This document shows, in pieces, positions 15,916 to 22,625 of a DNA stretch of 64,000 nt. The stretch is from assembly GCA_900314755.1 (NCBI GenBank), contig OMWH01000024.1:1-64000 (forward strand), read 5' to 3'. Each line of letters opens with the position of its first letter. Positions within the stretch are counted from its first letter, which is position 1. The DNA comes from an uncultured Prevotellaceae bacterium. GTDB lineage: Bacteria; Bacteroidota; Bacteroidia; Bacteroidales; Bacteroidaceae. Under the pieces are notes generated by a model. It was not told where the DNA came from. It did not search any database and was given only the letters and a program-made list of their open reading frames with translations. The position numbers were made by a program, and so were the translations under genes.

Positions 15916-18350
15916 CTCTCCCCCATCAGACTATTCAGATAGATTTCCAGAGCGGTATATCCTTCCACAGAGGCAACGACATTACGGTCTTCCGGATTGG
16001 TGGGATCAAACCCATTGGCACGTTCCCATTCATCTGCCATACCGTCATGGTCGTTATCCGTAACGGGAGTAGCTGCGGCATATTCCAGCCAGCCCTCCGC
16101 ATCACTGGGGCTGTCGATAATACCCTGCTTATGAGCAGAAGGACCTTGATACTTTGGATGCCCAGTCTTCACATCCTTGATAAGGCGCTGTTCCACGGCA
16201 TCCCGTCTGATCGTTCCTACCTTGGCAAGCACCTGCTGATAAGCTTCCTGTGCCGACTCTGCAGGTGTCAGGTATTGCGCATATTCCGGTTTGGTAAGCG
16301 GTGCGTCCTTTCTCATCTGCTCCACACTGAATCCTGTCTTGTTACCGATAAATTGCCAGTTATTCGCTGTTGGCTGTCCCTCCATCACATTCCCTTCTAT
16401 ATACCAGAGAGAAGGACCTGTCAGCGTCTTTCCCTTACGTGCAGCAGACAGTTCAATGAAATAGTTGTCCGTAGGATGGGCAGGACCTGGCTTATAGTAG
16501 TTGCCTATGAAGTTACACTCATGCGAGCTCCCCTCTCCTGCCTCGTTCTCACCCCCATAACAGGAGTTCTTACGTCCCCAGTTGAAGTTCACATTATTAA
16601 TATACTCCATGAAGACGTTCTTATCGACACTGGGATTAGTGGCACCGTTAAGGCGGGCGCTACGACTGTCATTGCTCACGAGCAGGTTATGATGGAACGT
16701 GGCAGGTGAACCGCCCCACTGGCATCCATAGCCCCGGACTCCCTTCTTATGACCGGCATTATGAAGTCCTTCGTGAACGATACACCACTGTACCGTCGTG
16801 AAGTGGTTGTCGTACATGGTCACATTCTCCTCACCGCTCCATCCAAAACAACAGTGGTCGATGATGATGTTAGAGGCATTCTCTATACCAATAGCACCTC
16901 CTTCGATGAAACACCTCTTCTTATAGGCAGCATCTGTTTCCCCCTCGTTACGCGGCAGGTCCAGCGTACCCAGACGGGAGCGGAGGTTACGGATAATGAC
17001 ATTATCAGAGCCACCGAGGTTCAGTTTTCCACCACACAGGAGGATACCCTCTCCTGGTGCCGTCTGCCCGGCAATCGTCACATTCTTCAGTTTGGCACGG
17101 ATAGCCCGCTCTGAGGGACGCTGCGGATTAGGACCGATATGGATGATACCACTGACACGGAATACGATAGTCGCATTCTCCTTACCAGCCTCTGTCAGTG
17201 CCCAGCGCAGGGAGCCCTCCCCACTGTCACTCAGTGTCGTCACCTCCACGACCTTACCGCCACGGCCTCCTGACACATACTTTCCAAAGCCCTGAGCAGT
17301 AGGGAAAGCAAGTGTTTTCTGATGAGCGGTGATCACCGCCTCTGGGTCGAACTCCTTTGCTGACGGGTCGAGGGTACGATAGGCTGCGTCAATTTTCTCC
17401 CATCTATTCACCTTCTCATAATCGGCATCCTTCAGCTGATGACTCCAGCTGATACGTTTCGATGCGTCAGCAAGCGTTTCTCCGTTCTTACTCTTATATT
17501 CCGCATAATACGACTTCGTGCCGTCATTGCCACCCATAGTCTCCCATCCGGCATCCTTGATGACATTGTTCAACTGGCAGTTCATAAACAGACTGCCACA
17601 TTTCTCTGCTCCCCAGCAGCGTCCGAGTGACACACTCCTGTCACTGACACCATCTGCCTTCGTCACTATACAGTTATTGAACAGGAAACCCAGCCATATC
17701 TTAGTACCGTCCGCTGCCGTCGTGTAAATGCTGATATCCTCTGGTGCTGTGATATAGCCTGGTGCGACACTATTCAGCGTGCAACGTTCAAACCAACAGG
17801 TACCACCTGCATAGATATAGTCGACAGCACCCTCTATGACACACTCTTTATAATAACTGCGAGTCCCTTTCTTCGTACGATGGGTATCCTGATAACCTGC
17901 TATCTTACAATGGTAGAAAGTGGAACGGTCTCCATCCACATGCAGGGCGAGTGCCTGACCAGCAGCCTTACCACCCGTATTCTGGACACACAGGTCCTGT
18001 GCGTAGAAATCCGGGGCAAAGACAGCCAATGTCGCATAGTCACGTACATCCTTACCGCCGCCGATGGTCTTCTTGCCATTAGCTGCAGTGATGACGGTCC
18101 TGTCCATCCCCTCGCCTATCAGGGATATCTTTTTCGTCGAGGTTTTCTGACGGGTTCCTATCTTCACCATTCCCTCATAGGTTCCTGCCTTGATTTGAAT
18201 GACAGCCTCCTCACCTTCCATGACAGCATCAACTGCCGCCTGTATCGTGGCATAGTCCCCACTGCCGTCTTTGGCAACTGTTATTGTCTTCTGTGCGAAA
18301 GCGCTCATTGCCATCACACACAGCATCAAAGTCACAACTTGCTTTTTCAT
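15891..18350 (-). CDS. Secreted pectin methylesterase-pectate lyase fusion (CE8-PL1)
   Basis: The 819-residue protein has a signal peptide (MKKQVVTLMLCVMAMSAFA). Residues 20-330 form a CE8 pectinesterase: GSGDYATIQAAVDAV, LALHVDGDRSTFYHCKIAGYQDT, GAVDYIYAGGTCWFERC, SLGRCWG. Residues 345-740 form a PL1 pectate lyase: AFPTAQGFGKYVSGGRGG, DSGEGSLRWAL, NVTIAGQTAPGEGILLCGG, IIIDHCCFGWSGEENV. A calcium-repeat-like tail follows (DNDHDGMADEWERANGFDP), resembling that of the lyase at 2910. One polypeptide could remove methyl esters and cut the exposed polygalacturonate. In CE8 the catalytic FGNA-type aspartate is expected in VDYIYAG, which reads D. The final ERIEVRGKR is encoded by a GAGGTGA array. 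Confidence 0.93.
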   Translation of the reverse strand: MKKQVVTLMLCVMAMSAFAQKTITVAKDGSGDYATIQAAVDAVMEGEEAVIQIKAGTYEGMVKIGTRQKTSTKKISLIGEGMDRTVITAANGKKTIGGGKDVRDYATLAVFAPDFYAQDLCVQNTGGKAAGQALALHVDGDRSTFYHCKIAGYQDTHRTKKGTRSYYKECVIEGAVDYIYAGGTCWFERCTLNSVAPGYITAPEDISIYTTAADGTKIWLGFLFNNCIVTKADGVSDRSVSLGRCWGAEKCGSLFMNCQLNNVIKDAGWETMGGNDGTKSYYAEYKSKNGETLADASKRISWSHQLKDADYEKVNRWEKIDAAYRTLDPSAKEFDPEAVITAHQKTLAFPTAQGFGKYVSGGRGGKVVEVTTLSDSGEGSLRWALTEAGKENATIVFRVSGIIHIGPNPQRPSERAIRAKLKNVTIAGQTAPGEGILLCGGKLNLGGSDNVIIRNLRSRLGTLDLPRNEGETDAAYKKRCFIEGGAIGIENASNIIIDHCCFGWSGEENVTMYDNHFTTVQWCIVHEGLHNAGHKKGVRGYGCQWGGSPATFHHNLLVSNDSRSARLNGATNPSVDKNVFMEYINNVNFNWGRKNSCYGGENEAGEGSSHECNFIGNYYKPGPAHPTDNYFIELSAARKGKTLTGPSLWYIEGNVMEGQPTANNWQFIGNKTGFSVEQMRKDAPLTKPEYAQYLTPAESAQEAYQQVLAKVGTIRRDAVEQRLIKDVKTGHPKYQGPSAHKQGIIDSPSDAEGWLEYAAATPVTDNDHDGMADEWERANGFDPTNPEDRNVVASVEGYTALEIYLNSLMGERIEVRGKR

Positions 18351-18383
18351 CTTGTATTGGTTTTAGTAGTTTCTGTTTGGGTG

Positions 18384-18391
18384 CAAAGATA
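18384..18391 (-). promoter_or_regulatory. -7 promoter element (TATCTTTG) for the pectinesterase-lyase gene
   Basis: TATCTTTG on the minus strand lies 34 bp upstream of the start at 18350. Confidence 0.65.
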
Positions 18392-18416
18392 TAGGTTTTC
18401 TCACAGACTTCCAAAT

Positions 18417-18504
18417 ATTCAGACAACAAAAAGCGGAACCGCTATTGAGCAATTCCGCTTTATATTATTAATAAGGTGTAGACTTATTTGTTCACGAATC
18501 TTTT
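18417..18504 (-). repeat. 3'-end/terminator cassette, copy 1
   Basis: On the minus strand the segment reads a KRFVNK-stop coding end (out of frame with the HEPN gene), TAAGTCTACACCTTATTAATAATA, then the hairpin AAGCGGAA...TTCCGCTT. It is almost identical to 19267-19357, and the two form direct repeats of about 88 bp around the HEPN/MNT genes. The hairpin probably terminates HEPN transcription. Confidence 0.85.
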
Positions 18505-18905
18505 AACCATTTATCTATATATGCCTTTATAACATCTACAAATAGGACTGCCTGAGGATATAATTCCTCAACAGTCTGAAGCGTATGATTAACAAAGTCA
18601 TCATAATCACCAGTAGAACGTTTGGAAAACAGACGGCTATAAAACCTACCAAGTTCTGGTGGAATAACTCCTGATTGAACAAAATGCATACCAAGTTGCT
18701 GTCGTACTCCCTCATGTGACTTAACTATAATCTTTGCAGATATCAATAAAGCACTAGCAGCATAATAACAGGCATAATACATACGATTCACCGCTGTATT
18801 ATAAAAACCATTTTCTTTATGGCTAAGCACTTCTTTTAACGTGCTCTCCGCATTTTCTATACGATACTTTACAATATCAACACGCTGTTCATCAGTTAAA
18901 GTCAT
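18492..18905 (-). CDS. HEPN domain protein (HEPN/MNT pair)
   Basis: The 137-residue all-helical protein has the HEPN pattern: ERVDIVKYRIENAES-like opening (EQRVDIVKYRIENAEST), NRMYYACYYAASALL, and FSKRSTGDYDDF. HEPN proteins paired with minimal nucleotidyltransferases often form toxin-antitoxin modules in which HEPN is an RNase. The canonical R-x4-6-H active site is not obvious; the equivalent segment is RSTGDYDDFVNH, so RNase activity is uncertain. Its start overlaps the nucleotidyltransferase stop by 4 bp. The 3' end sits inside a duplicated terminator cassette, so the last residues (KDS) come from the repeat in a frame different from its original KRFVNK reading. Confidence 0.82.
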   Translation of the reverse strand: MTLTDEQRVDIVKYRIENAESTLKEVLSHKENGFYNTAVNRMYYACYYAASALLISAKIIVKSHEGVRQQLGMHFVQSGVIPPELGRFYSRLFSKRSTGDYDDFVNHTLQTVEELYPQAVLFVDVIKAYIDKWLKDS

Positions 18906-19210
18906 AGCCTGATTCCCTCATTCTCTACATTTACATAAAAAGGAGTGATTCGCTCTCCCCATTTTGATTTTGGCATTACTAACGGATTAATAAGTATGCC
19001 TGTGTTTAATTCTATCTGATAGAGTGGAGCATATATAGCATCCTCATCTTTTCCTGAAATAACAGGTTTATCAACCAATATCAACAAATCAATGTCGGAA
19101 TCAGGACGAGCGTCCCCACGAGCCTCGCTACCATATAATCTCGCTTCCAAATCCATTGGAATCGTTTTTAATGCCTGTTTAATATCTTCTACGACATTGG
19201 TTCGCTTCAT
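18902..19210 (-). CDS. Minimal nucleotidyltransferase (MNT domain), partner of HEPN
   Basis: The start is taken at ATG 19210 (MKRTNVVEDIKQALKTI), because a longer in-frame reading would begin inside the promoter element. The 102-residue protein carries the nucleotidyltransferase motif LYGSEARGDARPDSDIDLLI (GSxxxGxxxxxSDxDL), with both metal-binding aspartates. In described HEPN/MNT modules the MNT acts as antitoxin by AMPylating the HEPN toxin. The antitoxin-first order, 4-bp overlap and own promoter fit that arrangement. Base composition is more AT-rich than the neighbouring sugar genes, consistent with transfer. Confidence 0.83.
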   Translation of the reverse strand: MKRTNVVEDIKQALKTIPMDLEARLYGSEARGDARPDSDIDLLILVDKPVISGKDEDAIYAPLYQIELNTGILINPLVMPKSKWGERITPFYVNVENEGIRL

Positions 19211-19234
19211 ATCATCATTATATTTACTCTGCTG

Positions 19235-19242
19235 CAAAGATA
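19235..19242 (-). promoter_or_regulatory. -7 promoter element (TATCTTTG) for MNT/HEPN
   Basis: TATCTTTG on the minus strand lies 24 bp upstream of the chosen MNT start. Confidence 0.6.
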
Positions 19243-19266
19243 AAACATTTCTGTTATATCTCCAAA

Positions 19267-19357
19267 TATTCAGACAACAAAAAAGCGGAACCGCTGTTGA
19301 GCAATTCCGCTTTATATTATTAATAAGGTGTAGACTTATTTGTTCACGAACTTGACC
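19267..19357 (-). repeat. 3'-end/terminator cassette, copy 2
   Basis: This segment is nearly identical to 18417-18504. On the minus strand it reads VKFVNK-stop, TAAGTCTACACCTTATTAATAATA and the AAGCGGAA/TTCCGCTT hairpin. It is probably the original terminator downstream of the 20462-19410 gene or of a lost relative with the same sorting tail. Confidence 0.85.
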
Positions 19358-19409
19358 TTGTCGAATTCGTTCTCGTTCGATAATGCATGAACAAGCTCAC
19401 GCTTTATTC

Positions 19410-20462
19410 TCACTTATTCACGAATTTTTTACCATTCTGAATCAGAATACCCTTCTGGTTCTTCTCCACCTTCTGACCTGCGAGGTTGTAGATAGGAGCG
19501 TTAGCATTGATTGCCTTCTCGATATTCTTCACAGTCTCAATTGCTGTTGGGAGTTGTGGCTCTGGCAGAGGCTCTGCAGCGTCAAAGGCTGCCTTGTCGT
19601 AAGTGTAGGTAAAGCCATAGAAATCTACTTGACTCTTTGGAGAAAGCAAATAGTAAGTCGTACCAGCCTTAACTGGGAACTCCACCGTACCCAAGAACAA
19701 TTGACCAATATTTCTTGCACCTACAGGAGATGACTCTGTTTGTTGTTGTATAATATAGTTAGCTGGCATTTCAAGGGAAAGTGGCAACGAATAAGGTGTA
19801 TCTCCATCTTTCACACCGTCCCATGTATTACTCCTAAAATATCCCTTCACTGTCATTACAGTATTAGAAAGAATGGTATATCCTGCTGACGAAGTGGAAG
19901 CATCAACTACATAGAAAGGATGATTGCCTTTAGGAACTCGTACTCCAACTTTGAAGGTACCATCAACAATAGGAGTCACCTTAATATAAAGTCCACGTAC
20001 AGGAAGAGATCCACATCCTGGAGAATAAGCGGTATTTGTTGTGTTAACATCCTTCAATTTCATGCGACCTTTTTCAGAATCAGACTCCCATTCGAATTTT
20101 TCTGTGATAAAGGGATTTCCTTTACCTTTTAAACAATTTGTAAAGCCTTCTTGTAATGCTGCCAGAGACTGGTCGGTCGCACTAACTAGCTCCCATGGTG
20201 CTTTTGGCTTTGTTTCATCATAAATCGGCATTTTAGTAGTTGGATCTGTATTCTCTGTATCCACATACAAATCATTGGGATACGGAGAGGAAAGGATGAC
20301 CACATTGGCACAAGCCTTATCTCCATCCTTTACCTGAATAGCTTGAGCAGCATCTGTGACATTAAAGTTGCCATTGCCTACAGAGAAAACCTGTGTTGTC
20401 TCTTGCGCATTCACACTCATAGCTACAAGAGCCATGCTAATTAGGGTAAAAATCTTTTTCAT
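19410..20462 (-). CDS. Secreted protein with C-terminal sorting tail, function unknown
   Basis: The 350-residue protein has a signal peptide (MKKIFTLISMALVAMSVNA|QE). It then has a beta-rich body without motifs I recognise (GVRVPKGNHPFYVVDAS, LGTVEFPVKAGTTYYLL). A linker of Pro and Glu (EPLPEPQLPTAIE) leads to a short tail: APIYNLAGQKVEKNQKG and ILIQNGKKFVNK. That tail is common at the end of exported Prevotella proteins and resembles type IX secretion sorting domains. I infer export to the surface. The upstream region holds a promoter (20580), a GC-rich leader hairpin, a phased palindrome array and a GTGATGTT hairpin, an arrangement shared with the pectate lyase at 2910, which suggests common regulation. 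Confidence 0.8.
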   Translation of the reverse strand: MKKIFTLISMALVAMSVNAQETTQVFSVGNGNFNVTDAAQAIQVKDGDKACANVVILSSPYPNDLYVDTENTDPTTKMPIYDETKPKAPWELVSATDQSLAALQEGFTNCLKGKGNPFITEKFEWESDSEKGRMKLKDVNTTNTAYSPGCGSLPVRGLYIKVTPIVDGTFKVGVRVPKGNHPFYVVDASTSSAGYTILSNTVMTVKGYFRSNTWDGVKDGDTPYSLPLSLEMPANYIIQQQTESSPVGARNIGQLFLGTVEFPVKAGTTYYLLSPKSQVDFYGFTYTYDKAAFDAAEPLPEPQLPTAIETVKNIEKAINANAPIYNLAGQKVEKNQKGILIQNGKKFVNK

Positions 20463-20521
20463 AAGCGTTTTAGTTTTGTTTTGTTGTTATATAAAGTTCA
20501 TTTGTATTTCATTTTCTACTG

Positions 20522-20542
20522 CCCACCTCGCCTGCGGAGGTG
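20522..20542 (-). other. Leader hairpin
   Basis: CCACCTC and GAGGTGG form a perfect 7-bp stem around a 7-nt loop, about 60 nt before the start codon of the gene at 20462. In minus-strand RNA it would sit in the 5' leader and could affect translation or stability. Confidence 0.5.
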
Positions 20543-20579
20543 GACATCTTTAGCACTATAAGTGCACTTTTTCACGGTG

Positions 20580-20587
20580 CAAATATA
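20580..20587 (-). promoter_or_regulatory. -7 promoter element (TATATTTG)
   Basis: TATATTTG on the minus strand lies 118 bp upstream of the start at 20462, giving a leader of about 110 nt. The palindrome array starts 80 bp further upstream. Confidence 0.55.
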
Positions 20588-20666
20588 ATGTTTTTCTCTG
20601 AAACCTCCAAACTTTTTGGTGTAAATTGTACGCTCACACAGATAAAATAAGTTATAGGAAAAGTTA

Positions 20667-20747
20667 TTCCCACGTTGGGAACATAATATTCCCACGTTGG
20701 GAATGTAGGATTCCCACCATGGGAATGTAGGATTCCCACCATGGGAA
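20667..20747. repeat. Four phased 15-bp palindromes, TTCCC-N5-GGGAA (array 2)
   Basis: Units begin at 20667, 20689, 20711 and 20733, an exact 22-bp period. The first two are identical (centre ACGTT), as are the last two (centre ACCAT). The array lies directly upstream of the promoter at 20580, on the side away from the gene, where an activator or repressor array would be expected. Confidence 0.85.
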
Positions 20748-20820
20748 TAATCTACTCAAGACATCGAAAAAACAGAGAAGATGCAGTAAAATATATCAGA
20801 AAAAAGCTCTAATGACAAAA

Positions 20821-20905
20821 AACATCACCAACATCACCACTAATATCACCATCTCAATCGCCCTTGCCATCAGCGTTTGCCGCAATTTGGTGATGTTGTG
20901 ATATT
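20821..20905. repeat. Long inverted repeat of GTGATGTT words (copy 2)
   Basis: AACATCACCAACATCACCA pairs with TTTGGTGATGTTGTGATATT across a loop of about 45 nt, with two mismatches. It is the diverged counterpart of 2521-2592 and lies on the distal side of the palindrome array relative to the gene, as copy 1 does. Confidence 0.7.
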
Positions 20906-20920
20906 AAAAATAAAAATTAC

Positions 20921-21052
20921 ATGGTACATATCCACCTCTTTACTGGTACCACAGCCAATATCACTTTAACCGCAGTTTCTACTCCTAATTCCGATACAGA
21001 AGTAAAGGATGTTTGGAAATGGGGTGTTAATATAAGTCTACACCTTAATTAA
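20921..21052 (+). pseudogene. Short open frame, possible 3' remnant of an exported protein
   Basis: The 43-codon frame starts MVHIHLFTGTTANITLTA and ends VWKWGVNISLHLN. The end looks like the last strand of a beta-barrel or beta-rich exported protein, and it runs straight into a terminator cassette like those after KFVNK-stop genes. There is no promoter or recognisable domain. It may be the tail of a deleted gene or chance. Confidence 0.3.
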
Positions 21053-21090
21053 TAATAAAAAGCGGAGCCGTTTGACAAGGGCTCCGCTTA
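21031..21090 (+). terminator. 3'-end/terminator cassette, copy 3 (plus orientation)
   Basis: TAAGTCTACACCTTA followed by AATTAATAATA and the hairpin AAGCGGAGCC/GGCTCCGCTT (21060-21069 and 21080-21089) is the same layout as the two minus-strand cassettes at 18417 and 19267. The stem sequence is partly replaced but still paired. Confidence 0.75.
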
Positions 21091-21096
21091 TTTAAT

Positions 21097-21270
21097 TCAA
21101 CTTTCGCAAGTTGTAGGAGTAAAGGAGTAAAGGAGTTAAAGGAGTTAGGACGATACTTCGTGGCACCCGAGACTCCAGTAGAAAGTCGCGATTACAGGAC
21201 TAATGTCTTAACTCCTTAACTACATAACTCCTTAACTCCTAAAAAGTTGAGCAAATGCGAAACTTAAGTT
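21097..21270. mobile_element. MITE-like palindromic element, copy 1
   Basis: This 174-bp imperfect palindrome begins CAACTTTCGCAAGTTG and ends with GCGAAACTTAAGTT. Its inner arms are built of AGGAGTTAA units facing inverted copies (TTAACTCCT). The unpaired centre (ATACTTCGTGGCACCCGAGAC and on) is highly conserved with 62960-63136. There is no coding capacity. Both copies lie just after the stop codon of a minus-strand gene. The size, structure and repetition fit a non-autonomous mobile element or a repeated structured RNA. Confidence 0.8.
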
Positions 21271-21295
21271 ATTTAATTAAATAATGTGCATATTT

Positions 21296-22117
21296 TTAAC
21301 AAGGACGCTTCTTAGGAAGTTTGAAGACATCCTGCACTTCCTTCATCTGCTCCTCCGTCATGCCGTCAGGCTCTGAGCCCATAGAGCGGGCACACATATA
21401 GATGTTAGCAGCCTTACAGAGCACGTCCGTCTGGTCGAAGGCATCCATGATGTCCTGTCCCACAGCCACGGTGCCGTGTTTCTCCCACATCACCACGTCA
21501 TGTGTCTTGATTTGTTCCAAAGTAGCCTCAGCAAGAGCCACTGACGAAGGCAGTGCATAAGGTACGATACCGATACCCAGTGGTGCGAAGGCAAGCGTCT
21601 CTGGAATCATCGACCACAGCACACGGGTCATCTCATCACCCTTGAGGAAACGCTGGATATGACTCATTGCCACCAGTTCAATAGGATGAGTATGGAGTGT
21701 TGCCTTATAGCACGACCCTGTCTCCAACAGGTAGTTCTGCAAAGCAAGATGAGTAGGAAGCTCTGAGGTGGGAACGACATTCACATCAGCTATCACCACA
21801 TAGCTGGCACAATCATCGCAGATACGGATGATGCTACCGTTCTGCATCGGTTCACGGGCAAGGTCACGCATCCGCTTACCTGTTCCCTTACAATAGAAAT
21901 ACTTGCCCTTCAACTGGGGCAGTGTCAAACCGATCTGCTTCACTTCCGAGATGGCAGGCATTGCCTTACACTCCTCGTCCATAAACTCAGTGACGTTGAC
22001 GGTGATATTACCACCGTTACGTTCTGCCCATCCTTTCTGCCAGAGGTAGCCTGTTACCTCGGCAATCTGATCAATCACCGCTTTCAGTGCGGGGCGGTTT
22101 TCTAATATACTTTTCAT
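21296..22117 (-). CDS. rhaD: L-rhamnulose-1-phosphate aldolase (class II)
   Basis: The start is taken at ATG 22117 (MKSILENRPALKAV); a longer frame would begin inside heptamer repeat. The 273-residue protein matches RhaD: LWQKGWAERNGGNITV, VPTSELPTHLALQNYL, ATLHTHPIELVAMSH (zinc histidines), MWEKHGTVAVGQDIMDAFDQTD. The enzyme splits L-rhamnulose 1-phosphate into dihydroxyacetone phosphate and L-lactaldehyde in the cytoplasm. It is the last gene of the minus-strand operon that begins with the rhamnulokinase at 27101. Rhamnose is abundant in rhamnogalacturonan, matching the pectin lyases upstream. Confidence 0.92.
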   Translation of the reverse strand: MKSILENRPALKAVIDQIAEVTGYLWQKGWAERNGGNITVNVTEFMDEECKAMPAISEVKQIGLTLPQLKGKYFYCKGTGKRMRDLAREPMQNGSIIRICDDCASYVVIADVNVVPTSELPTHLALQNYLLETGSCYKATLHTHPIELVAMSHIQRFLKGDEMTRVLWSMIPETLAFAPLGIGIVPYALPSSVALAEATLEQIKTHDVVMWEKHGTVAVGQDIMDAFDQTDVLCKAANIYMCARSMGSEPDGMTEEQMKEVQDVFKLPKKRPC

Positions 22118-22132
22118 ATAATTCTTTTTTTT

Positions 22133-22166
22133 AGAGGTGAGAGGTAAGAGGTGAGAGGTGAGAGAA
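22133..22166 (+). repeat. GAGGTGA array downstream of the four-helix bundle gene
   Basis: About four plus-orientation heptamers are followed by GAATAGTTCTTGCCCACC. Together with the opposite array at 22594-22625 they flank the four-helix bundle gene as inverted repeats. Confidence 0.85.
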
Positions 22167-22200
22167 TAGTTCTTGCCCACCTTTTCCTATTGCCTAACAC

Positions 22201-22572
22201 CTATTTACATACCTTATCTTCAAAAGTTTTTCTCAATCCTATCAACATTTTAGTTGTCTCAGATATAAACAATTCTTGTTCATCAAATTGTTGTTGTGTA
22301 ATATATCCTAAGAGTAACGAGACCTCTAACTGGCACATAACCTCCATCAAAGATCCGTTAGCAATTTCAAGGAAATGAATACGTTCTTTATTAGAGAAGC
22401 GCCCCATCCCCTCAGCAATATTAGAAGGTACAGAGATTACCGCACGTTGTATCTGATTAATCAACCCCATACGTTCAGAAGTAGGAAATGACTCCGTAAG
22501 CAGATATACCATTTTAACAAGTTCCAATGACTTGTGGTAAACATTGAGTTTTCTAAAATAGAAATCGTTCAT
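22201..22572 (-). CDS. Four-helix bundle protein (23S rRNA intervening-sequence protein family)
   Basis: The start is taken at ATG 22572 (MNDFYFRKLNVYHKSLEL), since upstream codons lie in repeat DNA. The 123-residue protein has the family pattern FRKLNVYHKSLELVKMVY, ERMGLINQIQRAVISVP, SNIAEGMGRFSNKE, FLEIANGSLMEVMCQLEV. Members form pentameric helical bundles and occur either inside 23S rRNA insertions or as stand-alone genes of unknown role, often spread sporadically. This one sits inside a sugar operon between inverted GAGGTGA arrays and is more AT-rich than its neighbours, so I infer it was inserted there with or by the repeats. Confidence 0.88.
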   Translation of the reverse strand: MNDFYFRKLNVYHKSLELVKMVYLLTESFPTSERMGLINQIQRAVISVPSNIAEGMGRFSNKERIHFLEIANGSLMEVMCQLEVSLLLGYITQQQFDEQELFISETTKMLIGLRKTFEDKVCK

Positions 22573-22593
22573 AACAATCCGCCTTTGAACATT

Positions 22594-22625
22594 CCTCTCA
22601 CCTCTCACCTCTTACCTCTCACCTC
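22594..22625 (-). repeat. GAGGTGA array upstream of the four-helix bundle gene
   Basis: Minus-orientation heptamers fill the gap between the MFS transporter stop (22626) and the four-helix bundle start. They face the array at 22133. Confidence 0.85.

Noticed and set aside
22118-22180. N-terminal extension of RhaD (GKNYSLTSHLLPLTSKKK)
   Set aside because: It is encoded by heptamer repeat and absent from RhaD homologues; ATG 22117 fits the family start.
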